A stretch of 64,000 nt of DNA from Falsiroseomonas sp050563545. GTDB taxonomy: Bacteria > Pseudomonadota > Alphaproteobacteria > Acetobacterales > Acetobacteraceae. The stretch's first letter is position 1; every line of letters begins with the position of its first letter. This document shows positions 27,041-35,883 of this stretch, one piece after another. The stretch lies in assembly GCF_050563545.1 (NCBI RefSeq), contig NZ_JBNXUM010000014.1:1-64000 (forward strand), in the 5' to 3' direction. A program made the position numbers and the translations under genes. The notes below the pieces were generated by a model that saw nothing but the letters and a program-made list of their open reading frames with translations, was not told the DNA's origin and did no database searches.

Positions 27041-28180
27041 CTAGGCCGCGACCTTCGCGCGCGTCTCCGCGCGGGCCTTCGCATGCGGGCAGTCGCCATG
27101 CTCCTTCGGGCATTGCCGCGCGCCAGCGAAGGAGCAGAGGCCGCGCCCGGAATGCCGCGCCCGCGCGGCCAGCGAGGCCAGCGCCGCGACGAAGCCAGGA
27201 TCGGCGTTCTGCGCCGGAGCGCGGAAATAGGCGGGCACGCCGAGCTTGTGCGCCTCCTCGGCGTATTCGACGTCGAGCTCGACCAGCGTCTCGGAATGCT
27301 CGGAGGTGAAGGCGATCGGCACGACAAGCACCGCGACCTTGTCGTGGCCGGCGCGCTCCAGCTCGGCCTCGGTGGAGGGACCGATCCATTTCTGCGGCGT
27401 GACGCGGGACTGGTAGCAGACGACATGGTCCAGCGCCTCGATGCCGAGGCGCTCCGCGACCGCGGCGACGGATTGCTCGACCTGCCACTGATAGGGATCG
27501 CCGGCGGCGACGATGCTCTCGGGCAGGCCATGCGCGCTGAACAGGACGCGCAGCGGGATCGCGGGGTCGAGCTCCGCCCGCGCCCGGTCCCAGGCCTGGC
27601 GCACGATCGCGGCGGTCGCCTCGACGAAGCCCGCGTCGCTGTGGAAGCAGCAGAGCGCCGTGGTCGGCGCCTGCAGCCCAATGCGCGCGGCCGCCTTGTC
27701 CCACGCCGCGACGGAGCTGCCCGTGGTGGTGGTGGAATACTGGGGATAGAGCGGCAGGAGCAGGATCTCGTCCGGGGCCCAGGCCTTCACGGCCGCGGCG
27801 CAGGCGTCGGACATCGGATGCCAGTAGCGCATGGCGATGAAGGACTTGGCCTCGACCTCGCCTGTCGCATTCAGCGCCGCTTCCAGCGCGCGCGCCTGTT
27901 CCTCCGTCAGTTCCAGCAGCGGCGAGCGGCCGCCGAGGATGGCGTAGTTCTCGCTGGCCGGCCTGGTGCGCCGCCAGGCGATGATCCGGCCGAGCCAGGG
28001 CCTGACCCAGCCCGGCACGCGCAGGATGGCGGGATCGGTGAAGAGGTTGACCAGGAACGGGCGCACGCTCTCCGGCGCGTCGGGACCGCCGAGGTTGAAC
28101 AGCACCACCGCCAGGCGCGGGCGCGCGGGCGTGGCCAGGGCGGTCGCCGTCTCGGCCTGATCCATGACGGGGCGGGACAT
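27041..28180 (-). CDS. hemH: Ferrochelatase
   Basis: HemH inserts Fe2+ into protoporphyrin IX. The 379-residue product has VLFNLGGPDAPESVRPFL near the start, LLLPLYPQYSTTTTGS, and the active-site SAHGLPESIV. The C-terminus carries three cysteines (about 349, 357, 364 in LCSFAGARQCPKEHGDC), as in ferrochelatases that bind a [2Fe-2S] cluster; cluster binding here is inference. An ATG five codons later (28165) is also possible. It is divergent from the VOC gene. Confidence 0.95.
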   Translation of the reverse strand: MSRPVMDQAETATALATPARPRLAVVLFNLGGPDAPESVRPFLVNLFTDPAILRVPGWVRPWLGRIIAWRRTRPASENYAILGGRSPLLELTEEQARALEAALNATGEVEAKSFIAMRYWHPMSDACAAAVKAWAPDEILLLPLYPQYSTTTTGSSVAAWDKAAARIGLQAPTTALCCFHSDAGFVEATAAIVRQAWDRARAELDPAIPLRVLFSAHGLPESIVAAGDPYQWQVEQSVAAVAERLGIEALDHVVCYQSRVTPQKWIGPSTEAELERAGHDKVAVLVVPIAFTSEHSETLVELDVEYAEEAHKLGVPAYFRAPAQNADPGFVAALASLAARARHSGRGLCSFAGARQCPKEHGDCPHAKARAETRAKVAA

Positions 28181-28267
28181 GACATGCCGGTGGCCTGGGT
28201 CAAGGGCGGCGTGGCGCATTTCGCACCCGGCGTTGCGGCGGAGGGCGTTTCCGCGCAGCCTTCCCGC

Positions 28268-29128
28268 ATGGACGCGCCCCTGCCCTTCGCGCTGCGGACC
28301 CCGATCTCCGTCGCCGAGGCGGCGCTGCGCGTCCGCGACCTGCCCGCCATGGAACGCTTCTACCGCGAGGCGCTGGGGCTCGAGGTCGTCGCCCGCGACG
28401 CCGGCGGCGTGGTGCTGGGCGTCCGCGGCACGCCGATCCTGCACCTGCTGGACCGCCCGGGCGCGCGGCTCGAGGCGCCGACCGAGGCGGGCCTGTTCCA
28501 CATCGCCTTCCTGATGCCGACGCGGCTCGACCTCGCGCGCTGGATCCTGCATGCCGCGGAGACGCGGATCCCTGTCGGCGGCGCCGCCGACCACATCGTG
28601 AGCGAGGCCATCTACCTCGAGGATCCCGAGGGCAACGGGATCGAGGTCTACAGCGACCGCCCGGAATCCGGCTGGGACTGGCAGGACGGCAAGGTGGCCA
28701 TGGGCACGCTGGGCCTGGATGTTCGGGCGATCCTGGCGGCGATGCCGCCGGGTACGTCGGGCTGGACGGGCGCGCCGGCAGGGCTGCGGATCGGCCACAT
28801 GCACCTGCGCGTGGGCCAGGTGCCGGTCGGGCGGACATTCTACGACGAAGCGCTGGGGCTGCGCGCGACCACGGGGCGCGACCTGCACGCGGCCTTCCTG
28901 GCCTCGGGCGGCTATCACCATCACGTCGCGATCAACAGCTGGAACAGCGCCGGCGCGGGGACGCGCGATACCGGGACGACGGGGCTCGACTGGTTCTCCC
29001 TGGCGGTGCGGGACCCCACGCTGTTCGACGCGCAGCTCGCTCGGCTGGGCGACGCGGCGACGCCGATCGAGGGCGGAGTGGAGGCGAGCGACCCCTGGGG
29101 GACGCGGGTCAGGCTGATGCGGGCCTAG
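28268..29128 (+). CDS. VOC-family dioxygenase-like protein, two-domain
   Basis: The 286-residue product has two vicinal-oxygen-chelate modules. The first has ALRVRDLPAMERFYREALGLEV, GLFHIAFL and a metal-ligand Glu in DPEGNGIEVYSDRPE; the second has IGHMHLRVGQVPVGRTFYDEALGL and YHHHVAINSW. This matches the catechol-2,3-dioxygenase-like CatE subgroup, where His-His-Glu bind the metal. The ligands His (first module), His (HMHL) and Glu appear present. Ring cleavage of a catechol is plausible but unproven. Confidence 0.88.
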   Translation: MDAPLPFALRTPISVAEAALRVRDLPAMERFYREALGLEVVARDAGGVVLGVRGTPILHLLDRPGARLEAPTEAGLFHIAFLMPTRLDLARWILHAAETRIPVGGAADHIVSEAIYLEDPEGNGIEVYSDRPESGWDWQDGKVAMGTLGLDVRAILAAMPPGTSGWTGAPAGLRIGHMHLRVGQVPVGRTFYDEALGLRATTGRDLHAAFLASGGYHHHVAINSWNSAGAGTRDTGTTGLDWFSLAVRDPTLFDAQLARLGDAATPIEGGVEASDPWGTRVRLMRA

Positions 29129-29134
29129 GCCAGA

Positions 29135-30100
29135 CTATTTATCGGCGAGCCGGCCGAGCCGCGCCAGGATGGCGGCCAGCCGCTGCGCGTCCTCCGCGAC
29201 GAAGCGCCCGAAGGCCTCGGGCGAGAGGGGCCGGGCGATCACCAGGCCCTCGCCGGCCAGGCGCTCGACAAGGCCGGGGTCCTCGCGCAGCGCGCCGGTG
29301 GCGGCCGCGTTCAGGCGGGCGACCGCCTCGGGTGGCGTGCGGGCAGGGGCGTGCAGGCCGAACCAGCCCTCCGCCACCAGGCCCGGCCAGGTCTCGGTCA
29401 GGACGGGCTGGTCCGGCAGGCCCGGCACGCGCGCCGCGCCCGTCCAGGCCAGCAGCCGCGCGCGCCCGCTGCGATGCGCCGCCAGCGCCGGCGGTCCGCC
29501 CAGCACCGCGGCGTCCAGCGCGCCGGAGAGCAGGTCCGACACCGCCGCGGAATCCCCGCGGTAGCTCACCGCGATCCAGTCGAGATCGAGCCGCGCGGCC
29601 AGCATCGCGACGACAAGCTCGATCGACGCGCCGCCCGATCCCCCCATCGAGATCCGCCCCGGCCTGGCGCGGACCAGCGCGACCAGGTCCTGGATCGTCT
29701 CCGGCATCCCCTGGCGCGCGGCGACCGCGTAGGGCAGCGTGCCGAGCAGCGCGACGGGGGCGAAATCCTCCGCCCGGTACGGTAGGTTGCGCGTGGTGAG
29801 CGGGCCGACGGTCATCGTTCCGCCGGAGGAGAAATACAGCCGCTGCCCGTCGGGGGTTGCGCGCGCCACGTTCTCCGCCCCGATCGCGCCGGCCGCGCCG
29901 GGCCGGTTCTCGATCACGACGGGGGAGCCGAACCGCGCCGCCATGCGGTCGGCCAGCGGACGCGCCAGGGCATCGGCCGAGCCGCCCGCGGCGTAGGGAA
30001 CGACGATCACGACGGGGCGGGAGGGCGTCCAGACCTGCGCTCTCGCCAGCGTCGGCGCGGCCAGCGAGAGGCAGAGCGCCCGGCGGGCGAGACGGATCAC
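29135..30100 (-). CDS. Bug-family tripartite tricarboxylate binding protein
   Basis: This is a periplasmic solute-binding protein of the TctC/Bug family. The signal peptide (VIRLARRALCLSLAAPTLARAQ) is followed by the family start WTPSRPVVIVVPYAAGGSADALARPLADRMA and IENRPGAAGAIGAENVARATPDGQRL. The GTG at 30100 gives 321 residues, the usual size; upstream frame shows no similarity. No TctA/TctB membrane partners lie nearby, as is common for the many orphan Bug proteins in these bacteria. The ligand is unknown, probably a carboxylate. Confidence 0.9.
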   Translation of the reverse strand: MIRLARRALCLSLAAPTLARAQVWTPSRPVVIVVPYAAGGSADALARPLADRMAARFGSPVVIENRPGAAGAIGAENVARATPDGQRLYFSSGGTMTVGPLTTRNLPYRAEDFAPVALLGTLPYAVAARQGMPETIQDLVALVRARPGRISMGGSGGASIELVVAMLAARLDLDWIAVSYRGDSAAVSDLLSGALDAAVLGGPPALAAHRSGRARLLAWTGAARVPGLPDQPVLTETWPGLVAEGWFGLHAPARTPPEAVARLNAAATGALREDPGLVERLAGEGLVIARPLSPEAFGRFVAEDAQRLAAILARLGRLADK

Positions 30101-30300
30101 CGGGGCCGGCAGCGCTCGCAATGGGAGCGGCCCGACGCACGGCGGCGCCAGCGACGGGGGCAAGTCGCGCCGACCGCGCCGCGCAGCAGGTGCTGCGCAA
30201 CCGTACGGCTCGCGAAGGGGGTCATCGGCCGGTCCATGCTCGCAGCATAGACCGGCCCGCCAGCCCAGCCTACTTCCGTCGGGCGGAAGCGGCCGGCGCG

Positions 30301-31539
30301 TCAGTCGCCTGCGCTGGCCTGCAGGCGGCGGCGGTCGTCGTTCGCCGCGGTGCGCGGCACCGACTTCTGGATGCGCTCGAAGGTCGCCAGCGCCTGACCC
30401 ACCACCTGGTCCATGTTGTAGTACCGGTAGGTGGCCAGCCGCCCGACGAACCAAGTGTCGGCCTCGGCGTCCGCCAGCGCCTCGTAGCGCTTGTAGAGCG
30501 CGGCGTTCTCCGGGCGGGGGATCGGGTAGTAGGGATCGCCTTCCGCGGACGGGAACTCGTAGGTGATGCTGGTGCGGGGGTGCTGCTGCCCCGTCATCCA
30601 CTTGTATTCCGACACGCGCGTGAAGGGCGTGGCTTCCGCGGGATGGTTCACCGTGCCGGTCGGCAGCGCCCATTCCCGATCGAGCGTTTCGTGCTTGAAG
30701 CGCAGCGAGCGGTAGGGAAGCTTGCCGAAGCGGAAGCCGAAATACTCGTCTACCGGCCCCGTCCAGACCAGGTGCCGGAAGGAGAAGCGGCGCCGCGCCT
30801 CGCGGAAGTCCATCCCCGTGCGGACGGTGATGTTCGGATGGTCCAGCATGCGCCGGAACATCGCGGTGTAACCGTCGCGCGGCATCGCCTGGAACCGGTC
30901 GGTGAAGTAGCGGTCGTCGCGGTTGGTGCGCGTCGGCACGCGCGCGGTCACCGACTTGTCGAGCTCGCTCGGATCCAGCGCCCACTGCTTGCGCGTGTAG
31001 CCGCGGAAGAACAGCTCATACAGCTCGCGCCCGACCTTGCCGACGACCACGTCCTCGCTGGTGCGGACGGTCTCCACCGTCTCGGCGCGCGAGGCGAGCC
31101 AGCCCTCGACTTGGTCTTCCGTCAGGTCCAGGCCGTAGAGCCTGTTGATGGTGTCGAGGTTGATCGGGATCGGCACCAGCAGATCCTTGCCGGTGGCGGG
31201 GCTGCGCACTTGGCCGAGCACGCGATGCTCGTAGGGGCGCCATGCCGTGAAGCGCGAGAGATGCGCGAAGACGGCCTCGCTGTTGGTGTGGAAGATGTGC
31301 GGGCCATAGCGATGGATGAGCACGCCGGCCTCGTCGAGGTGGTCGTAGGCGTTGCCCGCGACGTGGTCGCGCCGGTCGATGACCAGCACGCGCTCGTTGC
31401 GCTGCGACGCCAGGCGTTCCGCCAGCACAGAGCCCGCGAAGCCCGCGCCGACGACAAGCCAGTCATAGGCGCCACGCTCGGCGTGACCCAGGGGATTGCC
31501 CAGGGGATTGTTGGTGTCGAGACGGGTCACCTCAGTCAT
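30301..31539 (-). CDS. glf: UDP-galactopyranose mutase
   Basis: Glf interconverts UDP-galactopyranose and UDP-galactofuranose with reduced FAD. The 412-residue product has the FAD motif WLVVGAGFAGSVLAERLA, RYGPHIFHTN (with the flavin-near His), and conserved Arg/Tyr residues in WTGPVDEYFGFRFGKLPYRSLRF and WFVGRLATYRYYNMD. Its start overlaps the end of the glycosyltransferase gene by 8 bases. Together with that gene it points to a galactofuranose-containing surface glycan. Confidence 0.94.
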   Translation of the reverse strand: MTEVTRLDTNNPLGNPLGHAERGAYDWLVVGAGFAGSVLAERLASQRNERVLVIDRRDHVAGNAYDHLDEAGVLIHRYGPHIFHTNSEAVFAHLSRFTAWRPYEHRVLGQVRSPATGKDLLVPIPINLDTINRLYGLDLTEDQVEGWLASRAETVETVRTSEDVVVGKVGRELYELFFRGYTRKQWALDPSELDKSVTARVPTRTNRDDRYFTDRFQAMPRDGYTAMFRRMLDHPNITVRTGMDFREARRRFSFRHLVWTGPVDEYFGFRFGKLPYRSLRFKHETLDREWALPTGTVNHPAEATPFTRVSEYKWMTGQQHPRTSITYEFPSAEGDPYYPIPRPENAALYKRYEALADAEADTWFVGRLATYRYYNMDQVVGQALATFERIQKSVPRTAANDDRRRLQASAGD

Positions 31540-32734
31540 GCGCCGCTCCCGCCGCGCGCGCGGCAAGGACCGAGACGGGCAGCCCGGCGCCGCTGCGCCG
31601 CGTTCGCGGGACGGCCTCGATCAAGGCCGACATCCGCGACCAGGTACGGTCCCAGCTGTCCGTCGCGAGCCGCGCGTCGACTCTCGCAAGCCACGCCTCG
31701 CGCGGGCGCTTCAGCAGCGCCTCGGCCGCCAGCGCCATCCCCTTCGCGTCCTGCGCGATGGAGACCAGGCCCGCATCGCCGTAGTCGCGCACCACGTCCG
31801 TGACCGCGGTCGAAACCACCGGCAGCCCGGCGGCCAGGAATTCCGGCGTCTTGGTCGGGCTGATGAAGCGCGTGCTCTCGTTGATGGCGAAGGGCATGAT
31901 GCCGACATCCCAATGCGCGAGATGCCGCGGCAGGTCACGGTAGCTGCGGCCACCGAGCCAATGCAGGTTCGGCGCCTGCGGCAGGCTGCCGGGGTCGATC
32001 TTCGCGATTGGCCCGATCATGCATAGCGACCAGTCCGGCCGCAGCGCCGCGAGCTCCGCGACGAGCTCGAGGTCCATGCGCTCGTCCACCACGCCGAAGA
32101 AGCCAAGCCGCGGCCGCGGGATCGCGCGCAGCTCCCCGGGCTCCGGCAACTCGCCTCGCGCCTGCCCGAAATGCGCCGCGTCGATCGAAGAGGGAAAGCA
32201 ATGCACCGAGGGGTGCTTGCCGCGCTTCGCCTCATAGAGGCTGCGACCGCCGGTGAAGACGAGGTCGGCGCGCGCCAGCAGTCGGCGCTCCATCTCGAGC
32301 ATCTGCGGCGGAGCACCGCGGAAGGCCGAGAGCTCGTCCATGCAATCATAGACCACGATGTCGGCCGGCACCTGCCCGGCGAGCGCCATGAACATCGGGG
32401 AGTAGAACCAGGCGACCAGCGTCCGGCCCTCGCGCGGCGCCAGCACGGTCTCGAGCAGCGCGCGCTGGGCTGCGAGCGCGACCTCGGCCGACAGGCCGCG
32501 CGGCAGGACCGGGCGCAGCACCGTCACGCCATCGCGCGCCAGCACGTCGAGCCGCGGCGCGGCGCCGTCCTCCTCCTCGGGCTCCTCCCAGAACAGGACC
32601 TCGTAGGCAGCTACCGCGCGCGTCATCAGGTGCTGCGGCCGTTGGAAGACGAAGTCCCAGCGCAGATGGGACAGGACAAGCAGCACGGGCCTGTCGTCAC
32701 GGCCGCGCTGATGACAAGGCGGAGCCCCGGTCAT
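31532..32734 (-). CDS. GT4-type glycosyltransferase
   Basis: The 400-residue product starts with LLVLSHLRWDFVFQRPQHLMTRAV, typical of glycosyltransferases that precede glf. It has the GT-B C-terminal nucleotide-sugar site in ESTRFISPTKTPEFLAAGLPVVSTAVTDVV. No membrane segment is seen. AAAGGAGAG lies 9 bases upstream of the ATG at 32734, which settles the start over a longer frame. Donor and acceptor are unknown; UDP-galactofuranose from Glf is a reasonable candidate. Confidence 0.9.
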   Translation of the reverse strand: MTGAPPCHQRGRDDRPVLLVLSHLRWDFVFQRPQHLMTRAVAAYEVLFWEEPEEEDGAAPRLDVLARDGVTVLRPVLPRGLSAEVALAAQRALLETVLAPREGRTLVAWFYSPMFMALAGQVPADIVVYDCMDELSAFRGAPPQMLEMERRLLARADLVFTGGRSLYEAKRGKHPSVHCFPSSIDAAHFGQARGELPEPGELRAIPRPRLGFFGVVDERMDLELVAELAALRPDWSLCMIGPIAKIDPGSLPQAPNLHWLGGRSYRDLPRHLAHWDVGIMPFAINESTRFISPTKTPEFLAAGLPVVSTAVTDVVRDYGDAGLVSIAQDAKGMALAAEALLKRPREAWLARVDARLATDSWDRTWSRMSALIEAVPRTRRSGAGLPVSVLAARAAGAAHD

Positions 32735-33011
32735 GCGTACTCTCTCCTTTGGTGGAGCCAGACCCTGGGCACGACGAAGACCGCCGGCGGCGAGCATGTG
32801 CCGCTGCCCTGGAACGCCTGGACGTCCTGGATGCACACATCGAAACGCCGCGTCGTGCCCGGGGGTTCCGGACGGCGGCGCCGGCCTGCGCGTCGGTTCG
32901 AAACGTTCCGACCGCCAGCCGGTGCGATGGCGGGGCGGGAACAAAGGCGCGAGCGCCGGGCACGCCTGCCGCGCCGGATCGCTACAGCGGTGATTTCAGC
33001 CCCGAGGACGC

Positions 33012-34646
33012 GTGGCCGACATTGCAGCGCCTGCCCATCTTCGCGCGTGGCGCGAAGCGGCGCCTTCCCTTGCATCGCGCGGCGTCGCCGCCTGCGGCGC
33101 GGCCATGCTCCTGGTGCTGCCGCTCGCGGTGGTGGATCTGCCGCCGTTGCTGGACTACCCGAACCACCTCGCGCGGATGCTGATCCTCGCGGAGGGAGGC
33201 CGCGATCCCGCGCTGGCGCGCTACTGGCAGCCGGCCTGGGACATCCTGCCCAACATCGCGACGGACCTGATCATCCCGCCGCTTGCGCGCGTCATGCCGC
33301 TGACCCTGGCGGGGCGCCTGGTGCTGGGCGGGATCCTTCTGCTGCTCTACGCCGCGATCCTGCTGCATCACCGCGCGGCCTTCGGACGCGCGGGCTGGTG
33401 GTCGGTGGCCGGCGCGCTCGTGGTCTGCAACGGACTCTTCCTGCTGGGCTTCCTGAACTTCACGCTGGGACTGGCGATCGCGCTGCTCGTCGGCGCTCTC
33501 TGGATCGCCGAGCGCGAGCGGCGGCCGGCGCTGGCGATCGCCGGCGCGACGCTCGGCGTCGCCGCGGTGTTCTTCTGCCACGTCATCGACGTGCTCTTCG
33601 CCGCGGTGCTGATCGGATCGCAGGAGGTGCTCGCGGTGATCGCGGCCCAGCGGGGCGGCGGGCGCTGGGCGAGGGAGGCGCTGGGGCGTGCCGCGGCGGT
33701 GGCGGTGGTGGTCGCGCCGGCCGTGCTGCTCTACGGGGCCTCGCCCCTCGCGGAGGCCAGCGGGAAGACCAACTGGTATCCTTGGGACCGCAAGGCGCTG
33801 GAACTGCTGCTGCCGGTGGCGGGCTATCGCGGAGCGCTGGATGCCGCGACCGGCGTCGCGATCCTCGGCGTGCTGGCCTTCGGGCTCAGGCGGCGCGGCG
33901 TGCATGCGCCGTCGCTTCTGGCCTGCTGCATCTTCCTGGCGTTCTTCGCCGCGACGCCCTTCGCGGTGCATGGCGCGGCTTTCGTGGATGCGCGCTTTCC
34001 CGTGATGCTGGGGCTGATGGTCTTCGCCGGCTTCGATCCGCGCCTGCCGCCTCGCGCGGGGCGGATCGCGGCGGCGCTGCTCGGCGCGCTGCTCGTGCTG
34101 CGGAGCGGCGTGGCGGCGGAGGCTTGGGCCGCGCACCGCGCCGACCTTGTCGCGATCCGCCAAGCGATCGCGCCGATCGAGCCCGGGAGCCGTGTGCTGG
34201 TGGCGACGGCGCGCGACCTCGCGGATACCGCGTATTGGCGGAGCGGCCCGCGCAGCCGCGCACTGGCCAGGCTCGGCACGATGGAGGGGCATTTCGGCGC
34301 GCTCGTCGTGCTGGAGCGCCGCGCCTTCATCCCGCTGCTCTTCACCATCCGGGGGCAGCAGCCGCTGGCGGTGCGGGACGAGTGGCGGCACCTGTCCTTC
34401 CCGCGCGGCATCGCGGTGGACTACCGCCTGCTCGGCCGACGGGACCGGACCGCGGCGGAGCTGGAGGAGGCGCCCTACCTCGCGTCCTGGCCGGACGAGT
34501 TCGACTACCTGCTGGTCCTGTTGCCCGACGCCGCCCCGGGCCTGCCGGGGCTACCAGAGGGGCTGGAGAAGCTGACCGACACGGGCACCGCGGCGCTGTT
34601 CAGGGTCGGTCACTTCGCCGGCGCCACCAGCACCTTGTCCCGGTAG
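33012..34646 (+). CDS. Polytopic membrane protein, possibly glycan-related
   Basis: The 544-residue product has about ten hydrophobic segments in the first 370 residues, then a soluble C-terminal part of about 170 residues. An early loop reads LLDYPNHLARMLILAEGG, a pattern seen in predicted GT-C-like or glycan-assembly membrane proteins, where an acidic residue after the first helix is catalytic. The GTG start at 33012 has GAGGA five bases upstream. It is divergent from the glycosyltransferase-glf pair, and its 3' end overlaps nth (convergent) by 37 bases. Function is not established. Confidence 0.8.
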   Translation: MADIAAPAHLRAWREAAPSLASRGVAACGAAMLLVLPLAVVDLPPLLDYPNHLARMLILAEGGRDPALARYWQPAWDILPNIATDLIIPPLARVMPLTLAGRLVLGGILLLLYAAILLHHRAAFGRAGWWSVAGALVVCNGLFLLGFLNFTLGLAIALLVGALWIAERERRPALAIAGATLGVAAVFFCHVIDVLFAAVLIGSQEVLAVIAAQRGGGRWAREALGRAAAVAVVVAPAVLLYGASPLAEASGKTNWYPWDRKALELLLPVAGYRGALDAATGVAILGVLAFGLRRRGVHAPSLLACCIFLAFFAATPFAVHGAAFVDARFPVMLGLMVFAGFDPRLPPRAGRIAAALLGALLVLRSGVAAEAWAAHRADLVAIRQAIAPIEPGSRVLVATARDLADTAYWRSGPRSRALARLGTMEGHFGALVVLERRAFIPLLFTIRGQQPLAVRDEWRHLSFPRGIAVDYRLLGRRDRTAAELEEAPYLASWPDEFDYLLVLLPDAAPGLPGLPEGLEKLTDTGTAALFRVGHFAGATSTLSR

Positions 34647-35332
34647 TTGCAATGCGCGATCGCGGGGCAGCGCCAGCATTCCGGCATCCTTGCCTTGCAC
34701 ACGTAGCGCCCGTGCAGGATCAGCCAGTGATGCGCATCGCGCAGCAGGTCGGGCGGGCATTTCCGGACCAGCCCGTCTTCGACCTCGCGCGGGGTCTTGC
34801 CGGGCGCGAGGCCCGTCCGGTTGCCGAGCCGGAAGATGTGCGTGTCCACCGCCATCGCGGCCTCGCCGAAGGCGACGTTGAGCACGACATTGGCCGTCTT
34901 GCGTCCGACGCCGGGCAGCGCCTCGAGCGCGGCGCGGTCGTTCGGGACCACGCCGCCATGCCTCTCCACCAGCATCCGCGACATTGCCGCGACGTTGCGC
35001 GCCTTGCCCTGCCAGAGGCCGATGCGGCGGATGTGGGGGCCGATGCCCTCCTCGCCCAGCGCGGCCATGGCGGCGGGCGTCGGCGCGGCCGCGAAGAGCG
35101 CGGGCGTGCATCTGTTCACCGCGGCGTCGGTGGTCTGCGCCGACAGCGCGACCGCGACCAGCAGGGTGAAGGGATCGGTGTAGAGAAGCTCGGTCTCGGG
35201 CTCGGGGTTCGCGGCGGCGAGGGATCGCAGGAAGGCCTCGGCCTGCGTCGCGTTCATCGCCCGCGCACGGCGGGGTTTCTCGGCGGTGCCGTGGTTGGGC
35301 TTGCCAGGGGAACGGGGCATGGCGCGGGGCAT
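34610..35332 (-). CDS. nth: Endonuclease III
   Basis: This base-excision repair glycosylase/AP lyase has LSAQTTDAAVNRCTPALF, the helix-hairpin-helix LPGVGRKTANVVLNVAFG with catalytic Lys, the catalytic Asp in VDTHIFRLGNRTGL, and the [4Fe-4S] loop C-x6-C-x2-C-x5-C (CKARMPECWRCPAIAHC). Met at 35332 keeps a Lys/Arg/Pro-rich N-terminal tail as in rhizobial homologues; Met at 35257 would give 215 residues. DUF2244 is divergent, its usual neighbour. Confidence 0.95.
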   Translation of the reverse strand: MPRAMPRSPGKPNHGTAEKPRRARAMNATQAEAFLRSLAAANPEPETELLYTDPFTLLVAVALSAQTTDAAVNRCTPALFAAAPTPAAMAALGEEGIGPHIRRIGLWQGKARNVAAMSRMLVERHGGVVPNDRAALEALPGVGRKTANVVLNVAFGEAAMAVDTHIFRLGNRTGLAPGKTPREVEDGLVRKCPPDLLRDAHHWLILHGRYVCKARMPECWRCPAIAHCNYRDKVLVAPAK

Positions 35333-35367
35333 GGTCTTTCGCGCTGGGTAGCCCATACTCCGACCCG

Positions 35368-35874
35368 ATGTCAGGGGGTGCCGAGACCATCCTGTTCGAG
35401 GCGGTGAGCCACCCGCCGGCCGGCCTCACCGCACGGGGCATGCGCTGGCTCGCCGGCCTGGCGCTGGGCGCCGCGGCGATCCCCGCGGTGCTCTTCACCC
35501 TGCTCGGCGCCTGGCCGGTGCTGGGCTTCCTTGGCGCGGAGGTCGGGCTGGTCCTGTTCCTGGTGGCCCTGCACCGGAGCTGGAGCCGGTCGGCCGAGGA
35601 GACGGTCCGCATCGCCGGCGGCAGGCTGCAGGTCCGGCGGCGCGACGGGCGCGGCGGGCAGGAAGCCGTGGAGCTCGATGCCTATTGGTCGCGGCTGGAG
35701 ATCGAGGAACGGCCCGGCGCGGTCCCGGTGTTGCGCGCGGTGGCGCGCGGCGACAGCGTCGAGCTGGGCCGGTTTCTCTCGGCTGAGGAAAAGCTGTCCC
35801 TGGCTGAGGCGCTGGACGCCGCGCTCCGGTACTACCGCAGCCCGAGTTTCGACAACCCACAGTTGCGGTCGTAA
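35368..35874 (+). CDS. DUF2244 membrane protein
   Basis: The 168-residue product has two adjacent hydrophobic helices (GMRWLAGLALGAAAIPAVLF and GFLGAEVGLVLFLVALHRSW), then a soluble domain reading ETVRIAGGRLQVRRRDGRG and a C-terminal FLSAEEKLSLAEALDAAL. This is the alphaproteobacterial DUF2244 pattern, often found beside nth or cytochrome genes. The function is unknown. It is divergent from nth with about 35 bases between the chosen starts. Confidence 0.88.
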   Translation: MSGGAETILFEAVSHPPAGLTARGMRWLAGLALGAAAIPAVLFTLLGAWPVLGFLGAEVGLVLFLVALHRSWSRSAEETVRIAGGRLQVRRRDGRGGQEAVELDAYWSRLEIEERPGAVPVLRAVARGDSVELGRFLSAEEKLSLAEALDAALRYYRSPSFDNPQLRS

Positions 35875-35883
35875 CCGCCGAGG

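Noticed and set aside
25743..27704. A 653-codon open frame on the minus strand covering the MORN gene and stretching across the HAD gene and hemH.
   Set aside because: Only the last 200 codons look like a protein; the rest is an Arg/Ala/Gly-rich frame opposite or out of phase with well-recognised genes, an artefact of high GC.
32171..35407. A 1078-codon plus-strand frame and similar giant frames (for example 19994-21958, 26339-29128, 23176-25908).
   Set aside because: They run antisense or out of frame through conserved genes (glycosyltransferase, nth, LysR, ABC transporter). Only the terminal part of some, such as the VOC protein in 28268-29128, is real.
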